From JAICYJ01 sp035695105 (GTDB lineage: Bacteria > Actinomycetota > Thermoleophilia > Gaiellales > JAICJC01), in contig DASSEV010000099.1 in assembly GCA_035695105.1 (NCBI GenBank), positions 1 to 64,000 of the forward strand: a DNA stretch of 64,000 nt, in the 5' to 3' direction. This document shows, one piece after another, positions 33,266-42,033 of the stretch. Position 1 is the first letter of the stretch; each line of letters opens with the position of its first letter. The notes under the pieces are model-generated. The model made no database searches. It was not told the origin of the DNA and saw nothing but the letters and a program-made list of their open reading frames with translations. Position numbers and translations under genes: made by a program.

Positions 33266-34540
33266 CTACACGCGCGCTCGGTGGAAGTCCAGCTCGACCT
33301 GCTCGCCGTCGAAGTGGTGCATCAGCGCCAGCCAGTCGCGCACCAGCCGCGGGGTCAGGAATCGCCGGCGGACGTGCTCCTTGCCGCGCCGCGCCATCGC
33401 GCGCGCCTCGGAGGGGTCCGCGAGGATCTCGAGCGCCCGCTCGGCGCACGCCTGCGGTGAATCCACCAGGTGCCCCGTCACGCGGTCCTCGATCTGCGTG
33501 GTGATCCCGCCCACGTTGCCGCCGATCACCGGACGCGCCTTCCACAGCGCCTCCGACACCGTCAGCCCGAAGCCCTCGCGGATCGACTTCTGGATGCACA
33601 TCTCGGCGTGCACCTGGAACGCGTTCACCTCGACCGCGCCGACGTTGTTGAGGTTGCTGAGGATGTGGATGTCGGAGTCCTCGCCGGCCAGCGCCACGGT
33701 CTGGTTGTAGTACTCCCAGCCCTCGGGGTCGTCATGGGCCATCGAGCCGACCAGTGCCAGCTGCATCCCGGGGTGCTCGCGCTTGACCTGGCGGTACGCC
33801 TCGATCACGCCGGCCGGGTCCTTCCACGGATCGAACCGCGACACCTGCAGCATCATCGGGCGGTTCGCGTCGATGCCGAACTGGTCGACGATGTAGGCGG
33901 CGTCCTCGGCGGCGAGCGCCATGTTCTTCGGCGCCAGCGGGTCGATCGCGGGCGGCCAGATCACCGCGTTGGACACGGCGTCGGTGTGCGGCACGTACTC
34001 GTGCATGTGGAAGATGGTCGCGTCGTACGCGGAGATCGAGGGCAGCAGGAACTCGAGCACGTCCGGGTTCGGCTCGGACAGGTCGATGTGGCAGCGCCAC
34101 ACCCACCGCGGCCGCGAGGTCTGCACCATCGAGCGCATCGCCACGGGCTGGGGATCGTGCACGACGATCATGTCCCACTCGTCGGAGTCGGTCAGCTCGT
34201 CGGCGTTCAGCTGGTTGTAGCGGACGAACACCTCCTGCTGCTCGGCGGTCAGCCCCTGCGGGTTGCCCTGCAGGGCGTTGTGGATCGTCTTCGTCACGTC
34301 GAAGAACTCGTCGCGTCCGTGGATCACGCGCCACTCGGTCTCGATGCCGACGTCGTTCAGCAGCGGGATCAGCGTGTACTGGATCTCGGCGACGCCGCCG
34401 CCGAACGCGGTGGCCGACAGGTGCAGCATCCGCCGGCCGCGCAGAGGCTCGGCCAGCGTCCGGATCTCGTCCGCGAGCGAGCGCCCGACGATCGACGCGT
34501 AGTCCGCAAGGTTCTTGTGGCCGACATTGACGCGTTGCAT
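33266..34540 (-). CDS. treT: Trehalose synthase TreT (GT4 family)
   Basis: A 424-residue GT4 protein. LHLSATAFGGGVAEIQYTLIPLL is the diagnostic N-terminus of TreT, VVHDPQPVAMRSM and RCHIDLSEPN follow, QVSRFDPWKDPAGVIEAY starts the C-terminal half, and IREGFGLTVSEALWKARPVIGG is the donor-site E-x7-E. It joins NDP-glucose and glucose to make trehalose reversibly. The start is the second ATG (MQRVNVGHKN). It lies 32 bp before the OtsA gene. Confidence 0.88.
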   Translation of the reverse strand: MQRVNVGHKNLADYASIVGRSLADEIRTLAEPLRGRRMLHLSATAFGGGVAEIQYTLIPLLNDVGIETEWRVIHGRDEFFDVTKTIHNALQGNPQGLTAEQQEVFVRYNQLNADELTDSDEWDMIVVHDPQPVAMRSMVQTSRPRWVWRCHIDLSEPNPDVLEFLLPSISAYDATIFHMHEYVPHTDAVSNAVIWPPAIDPLAPKNMALAAEDAAYIVDQFGIDANRPMMLQVSRFDPWKDPAGVIEAYRQVKREHPGMQLALVGSMAHDDPEGWEYYNQTVALAGEDSDIHILSNLNNVGAVEVNAFQVHAEMCIQKSIREGFGLTVSEALWKARPVIGGNVGGITTQIEDRVTGHLVDSPQACAERALEILADPSEARAMARRGKEHVRRRFLTPRLVRDWLALMHHFDGEQVELDFHRARV

Positions 34541-34564
34541 GGCGGGAGACCCTAGCAACAGGCT

Positions 34565-35728
34565 CTACAGGGGACGAACGCCCAGCGTCACGTCGACCGT
34601 GCGCGTGTCAGACCCGCGCACCACGCGCAGGTGCAGCACGTCGCCCGGGCTCGCCTCGTCCACCAGGCGGATGAAGTCGTCGGACGACGTCACCCGATGG
34701 CCGTTCTCGCTGACGATGACGTCCCCGTCCGGCCGGATCGATGCGCCCTGGAAGTCCTCGAGCGACCCGCCGTCCGTCAGGCCGGCCCTGGCCGCCGGGC
34801 CGTTTGGCGTGACCGCCACGATCAGCGCCCCGCGGTCGGTGTGCAGCCCGAAGCGGTCGGCCAGCGCCGGGGTGACGGTGCTCAGCCGCACGCCCATCCA
34901 CCCGTACTGCACCTGCCCGTGCTGTACCAGCTGCTCGAGCGAGCGCCTGGCCAGATCGATCGGCACCGCGAAGCCGACGCCCTCGCCGCCGCCGCTCGTC
35001 GTCTGGATCTGCGCGTTGATCCCGATCACCTGCCCCGCCGCGTCGAACAGCGGGCCGCCCGAGTTGCCGTGGTTGATCGCCGCGTCGGTCTGGATCGCTC
35101 CCGGGATCGCAAAGCCGGTGCCGCTCGCGAGCGACCGGTTGATCGCCGACACGACGCCGACCGACAGCGATCCGGCCTCGAGGAACGGGCTGCCGATGGC
35201 CGCTACCGGCTCCCCCACGCGCACGGCTGCCGAATCGCCGAGCGGGACCGGCCGCAGGCGCTCGGACCCGGGCTGCACCCTGATCACGGCCACGTCGGAG
35301 AACAGGTCGAAGCCGACCATGGTGGCGGGCACCTGGTTGCCGTCGGCGAACCGCACGTACATCTGCTGGGCGGGCTTGACGTCCTGCGGGCTCACGTTCT
35401 GGTCGGCCGAGTTTGTGACGACGTGGGCGTTGGTGATGATGAGGCCGTCCTTGCTGACCACAAACCCGCTGCCTCCCGACTCGCTGGAGCCGAGGATCGC
35501 CGTGATCGTGACCACGCCGCCGATGCGGGCCCGGTAGATCGCCCCAGCGTCGAAGCCGGTGGCGGTCGACGTCGCGTTCACCGGCTGAACGGTCGCCGCT
35601 CCCGCGGAGATGACGGTCTGGGTGCCATCGAACGCCCCGCTCGAGGATGCGATCGCGAGCGTGACGACGGCGGCGGCGACGCCGGCGACGAGCCCCGCCA
35701 CGGCGGCGATCAGTACGGGGGCCTTCAC
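34565..35728 (-). CDS. htrA: HtrA/DegP-like serine protease with PDZ domain
   Basis: A 387-residue membrane-anchored protease. The N-terminal helix (residues 5-28) is followed by an unstructured linker. The chymotrypsin-fold domain has a catalytic triad of His (TNAHVVT), Asp (FSDVAVIRV) and Ser (HGNSGGPLFD). The C-terminal PDZ domain (about 290-387) has YGWMGVRLSTVTPAL and GAAARAGL-like segments (NGPAARAGL). Extracytoplasmic protein quality control. It lies 24 bp before treT on the same strand. Confidence 0.93.
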   Translation of the reverse strand: MKAPVLIAAVAGLVAGVAAAVVTLAIASSSGAFDGTQTVISAGAATVQPVNATSTATGFDAGAIYRARIGGVVTITAILGSSESGGSGFVVSKDGLIITNAHVVTNSADQNVSPQDVKPAQQMYVRFADGNQVPATMVGFDLFSDVAVIRVQPGSERLRPVPLGDSAAVRVGEPVAAIGSPFLEAGSLSVGVVSAINRSLASGTGFAIPGAIQTDAAINHGNSGGPLFDAAGQVIGINAQIQTTSGGGEGVGFAVPIDLARRSLEQLVQHGQVQYGWMGVRLSTVTPALADRFGLHTDRGALIVAVTPNGPAARAGLTDGGSLEDFQGASIRPDGDVIVSENGHRVTSSDDFIRLVDEASPGDVLHLRVVRGSDTRTVDVTLGVRPL

Positions 35729-35802
35729 CGGCCGAACGTTACCCGTGCGAAGGAGATGACGGATCCCACCCCGCAGCGCGTCTGATCGTCGAACGCTCGT
35801 AG

Positions 35803-35816
35803 AGGCCGTCCGGCCT
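35803..35816 (-). terminator. Hairpin downstream of the repeat following the histidine kinase
   Basis: AGGCC-GTCC-GGCCT forms a 5-bp stem with a 4-nt loop about 20 nt beyond the repeat that follows the histidine kinase. No T-tract. Possible terminator. Confidence 0.35.
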
Positions 35817-35834
35817 GGGGCTGCGGTTGGAACC

Positions 35835-35951
35835 GTCGCATCGCGGCGTCCTCAATCGGGCCGATATTCCCGATATTGCGCCCTCCTTCGGTCCTTGCGC
35901 TGCTCGGTTCTCAACCGCTCAGACCGCACAGCGAGATGGGATTAGTCATCT
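35835..35951 (+). repeat. 3'-end repeat copy A (after the sensor kinase)
   Basis: A 117-bp unit about 80% identical by eye, with one 1-nt indel, to the inverted copy at 40591-40707. It contains TCGGGCCGATATTCCCGATAT and CTCAGACCGCAC. It abuts and slightly overlaps the stop of the histidine kinase. A core GATAT/ATAT stem is kept with a wobble change. Confidence 0.8.
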
Positions 35952-37343
35952 CTCGGCCGGCAGCGTCAGCGCGAACCGCGTCTCCCCGTCCCCGCTGACC
36001 AGCTCCAGCTGGCCGTCCATCCGCTCGGCCAGCTCGCGCGCGATCGCGAGGCCGAGCCCGCTGCCCGACGCCGTGGTCGCCTCGCCGCGATAGAACCGCT
36101 CGAACAGGTGCTGTGCCGTGTCGGGGCCGATTCCGCGGCCGTCGTCCGCCACCTCCAGCCGCACGCTGCCGTTGTCCGCGGCCACGGCCACGCGCACCTG
36201 TGTGCCGTCGGGGTTGTGGCGGATCGCGTTGTCGAGCAGCGCCCGGCCGATCTGCTGCACCCGCTGCTCGTCGCCGATCGCGTTCGGCAGGTCGGCGGGC
36301 GGCTTCACCAGCGAGATGCGGCTGCCGTGCCCCGCGGCCAGCCCGCGGAACTCGCGCACCAGCCCGCGGGCAGCCGCAGCCACGTCGATCGGCTCGTGGG
36401 CGACGTCGAAGGCGCCGGCGTCGAGCCTCGAGAGGTCGAGCAGGTCGGTTGCGAGCTTGGTCATGCGGGCGACCTGCTCGCGCATCTGCCGGAGGAAGTC
36501 TGCGCGTGTGGCGTCGTCGATGTCCTCGTCGTCCAGCAGCTCCATGAAGCCGCCGAGGGTGAACAGCGGTGTGCGCAGCTCGTGGGAGGCGTTTGCCACG
36601 AACTCCTTACGCACCCGGTCGGCCTGCTCGAGCCGGATCTGCATGGTGTCGAAGGCACGGGCCAGCTGGCCGAGCTCGTCGGGGCTCGTGTCCCCGATCG
36701 GCGTGCTGAAGTCGCCGACCGCGATCCGCTGCGCGCCGGCCTCCAGGCGCGCCAGCCGCAGGGTGACCGCATGCGCGGCACCCCAGCCCACGAGCAGCGC
36801 GACCAGCAGCGCGAGCGCCGTCGCAATCAGGATGCGCCTCTCCACCAGGTCGGAGGTCTCGTTCACGTCGCCCACCGGCTGGGTGAGCACGACCACCGTG
36901 CCCGGGCCAACCCGGGCCGCCACCTTCAGCCGGCCACCGTGCCGGTCGCTCGCGAAGCCACTGATCAGCGCCTTTCCGACGACGGGATCGTCGGCGTCGA
37001 CGGCGCTGGTGGCGTTGACCGGCGTGGGCCGGCTGTGGCCCGGGCAGACGGTGAACACCGACGCCCGGACGAAGGACAGGTGGCCGACCCGGTTGGTGCG
37101 CCTGATCACGGGACGCCACGACGCGCCGCTGGTGCCCGGGCAGCCGGCCTGCAGCGCCTGAGCGATCTCCTGCTTGAGCACCGCGTCCTTCTGCTCGCGG
37201 TGGCCGACCTGCTCCAGCCGGTTGACCCGGTCGGAGATCAGGTTCTCGCGCAGCGTCGGGACGACGTAGAGGAACACCACGCCCATCGCGGTCGCCACCA
37301 CGGCCGCCAGCACCAGGATCAGGCGCAGGCGGAGCGATCTCAC
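35946..37343 (-). CDS. Sensor histidine kinase (HAMP type)
   Basis: About 465 residues. TM1 is at about 7-27, a 140-residue extracytoplasmic sensor region with two Cys follows, TM2 at about 175-195, HAMP at 195-250 (GDFSTPIGDTSPDELGQLARAFD), HisKA with FVANASHELRTPL (phospho-His), then HATPase_c: N box DNAIRHNPDG, G1 DDGRGIG, F box FERFY and G2 GSGLGLAI. Starts at GTG overlapping the response regulator stop (GTGA). It is separate from htrA by 217 bp. Confidence 0.93.
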   Translation of the reverse strand: MRSLRLRLILVLAAVVATAMGVVFLYVVPTLRENLISDRVNRLEQVGHREQKDAVLKQEIAQALQAGCPGTSGASWRPVIRRTNRVGHLSFVRASVFTVCPGHSRPTPVNATSAVDADDPVVGKALISGFASDRHGGRLKVAARVGPGTVVVLTQPVGDVNETSDLVERRILIATALALLVALLVGWGAAHAVTLRLARLEAGAQRIAVGDFSTPIGDTSPDELGQLARAFDTMQIRLEQADRVRKEFVANASHELRTPLFTLGGFMELLDDEDIDDATRADFLRQMREQVARMTKLATDLLDLSRLDAGAFDVAHEPIDVAAAARGLVREFRGLAAGHGSRISLVKPPADLPNAIGDEQRVQQIGRALLDNAIRHNPDGTQVRVAVAADNGSVRLEVADDGRGIGPDTAQHLFERFYRGEATTASGSGLGLAIARELAERMDGQLELVSGDGETRFALTLPAER

Positions 37344-38056
37344 GGCGCCTGGGCGGGCACGTCCCGGAACCGGTAGCCGGCGCCGCGCACCGTGAGGATG
37401 AACGTCGGGTCGGCCGGGTCGGCCTCGAGCTTCTCGCGCAGATGACGGATGTGGACGTCGATGGTGCGCGGCTCGCGGTAGGCCGAACCGCCCCACACCG
37501 CTTCCAGCAGGGCCTGACGGCTGTACACGCGGCCCGGGTGCGTCGCCAGCGTGCGCAGCACCTCGAACTCGACGTAGGTCAGCTGCACCGACTGGCCGTC
37601 GACGTGGACGGTGCGCTTCGCGGGCTCGATCACCAGCCCGTCGGCCGTGATCGTCTCCTCGCCGAACGGCCGCCGCTCGGACAGCAGCGTCGCGCGCCGC
37701 AGCATCGCGCGGATGCGACTTCGGAACTCGCGGATGGAGAACGGCTTCGTGATGTAGTCGTCGGCCCCCAGCTCGAGGCCGAGCACCTTGTCCACCTCGT
37801 CGTCGCGCGCGGTCAGCATGATGATCGGCACCGCCGATGTGGTGCGCAGCCGTCTGCACACCTCGAGCCCGTCCATCTTGGGCAGCATCACGTCGAGCAC
37901 GACGAGGTCGACCGTGGTCTCGGAGAACCGCTGCAGTGCCTCCTCGCCGTCGCGCGCGGGGACGACGCGGTAGCCCTCCCGCTCGAGCGGGAACGTGAGC
38001 AGCTTCTGGATCGACTCCTCGTCGTCGACGAGCAGGATCGTGGCCTCGGCGGACAT
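37340..38056 (-). CDS. OmpR/PhoB-family response regulator
   Basis: A 238-residue protein. The receiver domain has ILLVDDEES (acidic pocket), LVVLDVMLPKMDG (phospho-Asp), IMLTARDD and DYITKPFS (Lys). The winged-helix domain ends with RTIDVHIRHLREKLEADP and VRGAGYRF. Partner of the kinase encoded just downstream. Confidence 0.95.
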   Translation of the reverse strand: MSAEATILLVDDEESIQKLLTFPLEREGYRVVPARDGEEALQRFSETTVDLVVLDVMLPKMDGLEVCRRLRTTSAVPIIMLTARDDEVDKVLGLELGADDYITKPFSIREFRSRIRAMLRRATLLSERRPFGEETITADGLVIEPAKRTVHVDGQSVQLTYVEFEVLRTLATHPGRVYSRQALLEAVWGGSAYREPRTIDVHIRHLREKLEADPADPTFILTVRGAGYRFRDVPAQAP

Positions 38057-38078
38057 GGAGAAATGGTAGTGGCGCGGG

Positions 38079-38106
38079 CGGTTGCGGCCCGCAACCGTGC
38101 TATAAG
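38079..38106 (+). promoter_or_regulatory. Divergent control region: palindrome plus -10
   Basis: The palindrome CGGTTGC-GGCCC-GCAACCG (38079-38097) is followed by TATAAG at 38101-38106, 5 nt before the GTG of the M28-like gene. The palindrome would overlap the promoter and lies between it and the response regulator gene, so it could be an operator. Confidence 0.4.
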
Positions 38107-38111
38107 GGCGC

Positions 38112-39851
38112 GTGCCGCGCAGCGCCGCGACATCACGCCGGCCGCTCGTCTCGTGGCCCCTCTACCGCCTGCTCGCCGTCATCGCCCTCGTGCCCGTGCT
38201 GGTCGCGGCGCTGACCGTGCGGGAGCCGGCGCTGCCGCCGCCCCCGGCGCAGCCGCTCGCGCCGTTCGACGGGAACGCGGCGGCGACGACCGCCGCCGCG
38301 ATGGTGACGGGGCCGAAGGCCCGCCACGGCCTGGCACCCGGGCGGGGCGGCGACCTGGCCGCCGCAGCCTGGGTGCGAGGCCAGCTCGAGCAGGCCGGCT
38401 ACCACGTGTCCACGCAGACCTTCGCAGCCGACCTGCCGGGGCAGGCGAACGTGCCGATGCAGAACGTGATCGGCTACCTGCCAGGGCGGCGCCCCGATGT
38501 GATCGCGGTGTTCGCGCATCACGACGGCCTGGGCACGGGGGTTGACGACAACGGCGCGGCGGTCGGCGTGATGCTCGAGCTGGCCAAGGAGCTGCAGCCG
38601 CTCGCGCGCGAGCGAGGCCTGCTGTTCGTGTCGACCGACGGCGGCGCCACCGGCGGGCAGGGCGCCACCTACTTCGCGGAGCACTCGCCGTTCGCCCGCC
38701 GCATCTCGTCCGCGATCTCGCTCGACTCGCTCGGGGCGAAGGAGGGCAGCCCGCTACGCATCGTGATCCGGCCGGACACCGTCCGCGGCACCTCGCCGAC
38801 GCTGTACCGCACGGCCCGCGCCGTCGCCGCCCGCGTGACCGGACAGGCGCCGCAGGTGCCGGGGCTGCTCGACCAGCTCTCGGGGCTGGCCGTCCCCTAC
38901 GCGCTGGGCGAGCAGGGACCGCTGATCGCGCGGGGCGTGCCCGCCCTGACGCTCACCGCCGGGCCGCCGCCCGACACGGGGGCGGTGCCGACCAGCCTCA
39001 GCCCGGCGCAGCTCGCGGCGGCCGGTACGACGGTTGCGAACCTCGTCGAGCAGCTGGACGCGGCGCCGTCGATCGAGCCCGGCGGGCGGCCCGACATCTT
39101 CCTCGGCTCACGCACCATGCAGGGCTGGCTGGCCGAGATGGCGCTGGTCGCGCTGTTCGCACCCGCCCTCGTCACCACGCTCGACATGACCGCCCGCGTC
39201 CGCCGCAGACACCTGCCGCTCGCCGCCGCCGCCCGGGCCCTCAGCTGGAGGATGGCCGCCTGGGGCGCCTTCCTGGTGGCGCTGTGGCTGCTGCCGGTGC
39301 TGCCTGGAAATCTCGCCTCCGGGCTCAATATCGCGCCGCGGCCGAACGCGATCGGGATCTCGTGGAGCGGCATCGCGCTCGCCGTCGTGGCGGGCCTGCT
39401 GGTGTGGCGGTTCGTGACGAGGCCGCGGCTGACCCCCGAGCGGCCGATCGGCGGGGCCGATCGCACGGGCGGCCTGGTGGCCGGGCTACTTGGCCTCGAC
39501 TTCGCAGCGACGCTGCTCGTGGCGGTGAACCCGTTCGCCCTGATCCTGGTGCTGCCGGCCGCTCACATCTGGCTGCTGCTGCCCTCGGCGGCGCGGCTCG
39601 GCCGGCGGTTCATGCTAGTCGTGTACCTGCTCGGCTTCTCCGGCCCGCTGCTGCTGGTGATCGAGTACGCAACCCGGTTCCACCTCGGCCTGTCGACGCC
39701 GCGGGCGCTGCTCGCGATGACCGCCAGCGGATACCTGTCGCCGGTCATGGCCGTCTGCTTCACGCTCGCGACCGCGTCGGCGGCGCAGGTCGGTTCGGTG
39801 ATCACAGGTCGTTACAGCCCTGCACATACGGCAAATCACGGGTATAACTGA
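38112..39851 (+). CDS. M28-like peptidase-fold membrane protein, probably inactive
   Basis: A 579-residue protein. A signal anchor (about 18-38) is followed by a domain (50-330) resembling M28 aminopeptidases: FAHHDGLGTGVDDNGAAV holds the first His-Asp and the bridging Asp, and SLDSLGAK another Asp. The EE catalytic pair is replaced by TDGGATGG, and the last zinc His is not found in PALTLTAGPPPD. Seven to eight membrane helices follow (about 345-565), as in Fxna/ERMP1-type fusions. Starts at GTG. Followed after 4 bp by the sortase gene. Confidence 0.75.
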   Translation: MPRSAATSRRPLVSWPLYRLLAVIALVPVLVAALTVREPALPPPPAQPLAPFDGNAAATTAAAMVTGPKARHGLAPGRGGDLAAAAWVRGQLEQAGYHVSTQTFAADLPGQANVPMQNVIGYLPGRRPDVIAVFAHHDGLGTGVDDNGAAVGVMLELAKELQPLARERGLLFVSTDGGATGGQGATYFAEHSPFARRISSAISLDSLGAKEGSPLRIVIRPDTVRGTSPTLYRTARAVAARVTGQAPQVPGLLDQLSGLAVPYALGEQGPLIARGVPALTLTAGPPPDTGAVPTSLSPAQLAAAGTTVANLVEQLDAAPSIEPGGRPDIFLGSRTMQGWLAEMALVALFAPALVTTLDMTARVRRRHLPLAAAARALSWRMAAWGAFLVALWLLPVLPGNLASGLNIAPRPNAIGISWSGIALAVVAGLLVWRFVTRPRLTPERPIGGADRTGGLVAGLLGLDFAATLLVAVNPFALILVLPAAHIWLLLPSAARLGRRFMLVVYLLGFSGPLLLVIEYATRFHLGLSTPRALLAMTASGYLSPVMAVCFTLATASAAQVGSVITGRYSPAHTANHGYN

Positions 39852-39855
39852 GGGG

Positions 39856-40593
39856 ATGGCCACGCGCACCGTGGCGGAGGGCACGCCCGCCCGATCCGGC
39901 GGCCGGCGCCTTCGCCGACTCTCCAATGTGCTGATCGCCGTCGGCGTGGTCGTGATCCTCTACGCCGGCGTCATCCTCGCCTGGGGCGACCCGGTCACCT
40001 GGCTGTGGGCGCACTGGCAGCAGCGGGCGCTGACGCACCAGTTCCACGACGAGCAGAAGCTGTTCGAGCACCAGGTGCCGCCGCCGAACAACGCCGCCGC
40101 GCTGGTCGCGATCCGCGCGGACGCGGTCGCGTTCCAGCGCACCTTGAAGGAGGGCAACGCGTTCGGCCGCCTCACGATCGGGCGCATCGGACTGTCGAAG
40201 GTGGTCGTGGTGCAGGGCACGACGGCGGGCATCGACGCCGACCTCAGCAAGGGACCGGGCCACTACATGAACACCTCGTTCCCGGGGATGGGCTCGACCG
40301 TGGCGATCGCAGGGCACCGCACGACCTACGGCGCCTGGTTCCGCAACATCGACAGCATCCGAAACGGCGACGCCATCGACCTGGAGATGCCCTACGCCAC
40401 ATTCCACTACCGGGTGCAGATGCACCAGGTGGTGTCGAACACCGACTGGGGGATCATCAAGCCGCAGGGCTACGAGCGGCTCGTGCTCTCGGCGTGCCAT
40501 CCCCTGTACTCGGCGTCGCACCGCTGGGTGGTGTTCGCCCGGGCGATCTCGGTGACGCTGCCCGGGCGCAACGGGCGCACGATTCCGCTCTAG
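39856..40593 (+). CDS. Class E sortase
   Basis: A 245-residue protein. N-terminal membrane anchor (about 24-44). The sortase beta barrel has the catalytic His in AIAGHRTTYG, the Cys in LVLSACHPLYS and the Arg in HRWVVFARA. The TLxTC motif of most sortases reads LSAC here, a divergent class E form. It attaches surface proteins to the cell wall. No LAxTG-type substrate was noticed in the window. Confidence 0.88.
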   Translation: MATRTVAEGTPARSGGRRLRRLSNVLIAVGVVVILYAGVILAWGDPVTWLWAHWQQRALTHQFHDEQKLFEHQVPPPNNAAALVAIRADAVAFQRTLKEGNAFGRLTIGRIGLSKVVVVQGTTAGIDADLSKGPGHYMNTSFPGMGSTVAIAGHRTTYGAWFRNIDSIRNGDAIDLEMPYATFHYRVQMHQVVSNTDWGIIKPQGYERLVLSACHPLYSASHRWVVFARAISVTLPGRNGRTIPL

Positions 40594-40707
40594 ATGGTTG
40601 ATGCCACGGCGCCGTGCGGTCTGAGTGGTCGAAGACCCAGCAGCACAAGGATCGAGGGAGGGTCGATATCGGGAATATCGGCCCGACCGAGGACGCAGTG
40701 ATGCGAC
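40591..40707 (-). repeat. 3'-end repeat copy B (after the sortase)
   Basis: The inverted copy of the 35835-35951 repeat, beginning at the sortase stop codon. It keeps CCGATATTCCCGATAT and CTCAGACCGCAC. The core can fold as CGATAT-CGGGA-ATATCG. Confidence 0.8.
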
Positions 40708-40709
40708 GA

Positions 40710-40734
40710 GGTGCAAGGCGGAACGCCTTGCACC
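40710..40734. terminator. Perfect hairpin between convergent sortase and moeA
   Basis: GGTGCAAGGCG-GAA-CGCCTTGCACC, an 11-bp perfect stem with a 3-nt loop directly after repeat copy B. Likely a bidirectional terminator; no T-tract. Confidence 0.65.
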
Positions 40735-40851
40735 GGTCATGAGCGGTCTGCGATCACGCAGATCGCGAATGCGGCCACAGCGGCCTCGCGGTGGGCCTTC
40801 ACGCTGCGCTAGGGCGGTCAGACGTGCGGGGCTGTGGCGTCAATCATCTAG
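40735..40851 (+). repeat. Structured spacer with partial repeat copy C at the moeA end
   Basis: At 40816-40850, GGTCAGAC...GTGGCGTCAATCATCTA matches the stop-proximal end of copies A and B in about 26 of 36 positions and sits next to the moeA stop codon. Before it lie the palindromes GCGATC-ACGCA-GATCGC (40749-40765) and CGCGA...TCGCG. No gene seen. Confidence 0.6.
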
Positions 40852-42030
40852 CTAAAGCGCCACGTACTCGACCAGCTCCCCGACGGCGAGCTCGCCGGAG
40901 CCGGCCGGGATCAGCGCGATCGCGTCGGCGGCCGCCGCGTGCGCGATCAGGTGCGAGTCCTGCGCGGTCTGCGGGCGCAGCCGCATGCCGTCCTCCCCGC
41001 GCTCGAGCGCGCAGCGCACGGCGTGATCGCGCTCGGCCAACCGCGCGATCGGCGCCGCGAGACGGGCGACCGGGCGGCGCGCCGGCTCCGCCCCTGTCAT
41101 CGCCTCGAGCGCAGCGCGCACGAACAGCTCGAAGCAGACCACGCTCGACACCGGGTTCCCCGGCAACCCGAACACGAGCGTGCCGTCGCCCGCCGTGCCG
41201 AACCAGAGCGGCTTTCCCGGCTTGTGCCGGACACGCCAGAACACTTCACGCACTCCGAGCTGCTCGAGGGCAGGCTTGACGTAGTCATGCGGGCCGACCG
41301 AGACGCCTCCCGACGACACCACCACGTCCGCCAGCTCCAGCGCCCGCGCGAACGCGCCGCGCGTCGCATCCGGGTCGTCCTCGACGATCTCGGCTGCCAC
41401 CACCTCGGCGCCGGCGCGCGTCGCCTGGGCGGCCACGGCGATGATGTTCGACTCGTAGATCTGGCCGGGAGCGAGCGGCCGGCCGGGGCGGACCAGCTCG
41501 CTGCCGGTGGCGACGATCGCGATCCGCGGGCGAGCGGCCACCTCGATGCGGTCGGCGCCGGCAGCCGAGATCGCCGCCAGCACCGCCGGCCGCAGCACCG
41601 ATCCGCGCGCCGCGACGACGTCGCCGGCGACCAGATCGCCGCCGGCCGGGCGGATCGCCGCGCCGACGCGCGGCTGCGCGGCGATCAGCCCGCCGTCCTC
41701 GCGCGCGTCCTCGATCGGCACGACCGCATCGGCGCCCTCCGGGACCGGACCTCCCGTGGCGATGCCCGCGGCCGTGCCCGGCTCCAGGGTCAGCGGGGCG
41801 TCGCCCGCGGCCACCCGAAACGCGATCGGCACCGGCTCGCCCCCCAGCTCGGCCGCACGCACCGCATAGCCGTCCATCGCCGACGTCGCGAACGGCGGCA
41901 GGCTCACCGCCGCCGTCACGTCGGCGAGCAGCACGCGGCCGGTCAGCTCCGGCGCCAGCGGCTCGGACGACCCGCGCGGCGGCGGGCTCGCGCCGCGGAT
42001 CGCCTCGATTGCTTCGCCGACCGAGATCAC
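40852..42030 (-). CDS. moeA: Molybdopterin molybdotransferase MoeA
   Basis: A 392-residue protein. FATSAMDGYAVRA is the domain-1 signature, ATGGPVPEGADAVVPIED follows, VATGSELVRPG, SGGVSVGPHDY and VFGLPGNPVSSVVCFELFV bind molybdopterin and Mo. It inserts molybdate into adenylated molybdopterin, completing the pathway with MogA, MoaC and FdhD in this window. Starts 3 bp after the penicillin-binding protein stop. Confidence 0.95.
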   Translation of the reverse strand: MISVGEAIEAIRGASPPPRGSSEPLAPELTGRVLLADVTAAVSLPPFATSAMDGYAVRAAELGGEPVPIAFRVAAGDAPLTLEPGTAAGIATGGPVPEGADAVVPIEDAREDGGLIAAQPRVGAAIRPAGGDLVAGDVVAARGSVLRPAVLAAISAAGADRIEVAARPRIAIVATGSELVRPGRPLAPGQIYESNIIAVAAQATRAGAEVVAAEIVEDDPDATRGAFARALELADVVVSSGGVSVGPHDYVKPALEQLGVREVFWRVRHKPGKPLWFGTAGDGTLVFGLPGNPVSSVVCFELFVRAALEAMTGAEPARRPVARLAAPIARLAERDHAVRCALERGEDGMRLRPQTAQDSHLIAHAAAADAIALIPAGSGELAVGELVEYVAL

Positions 42031-42033
42031 GGG

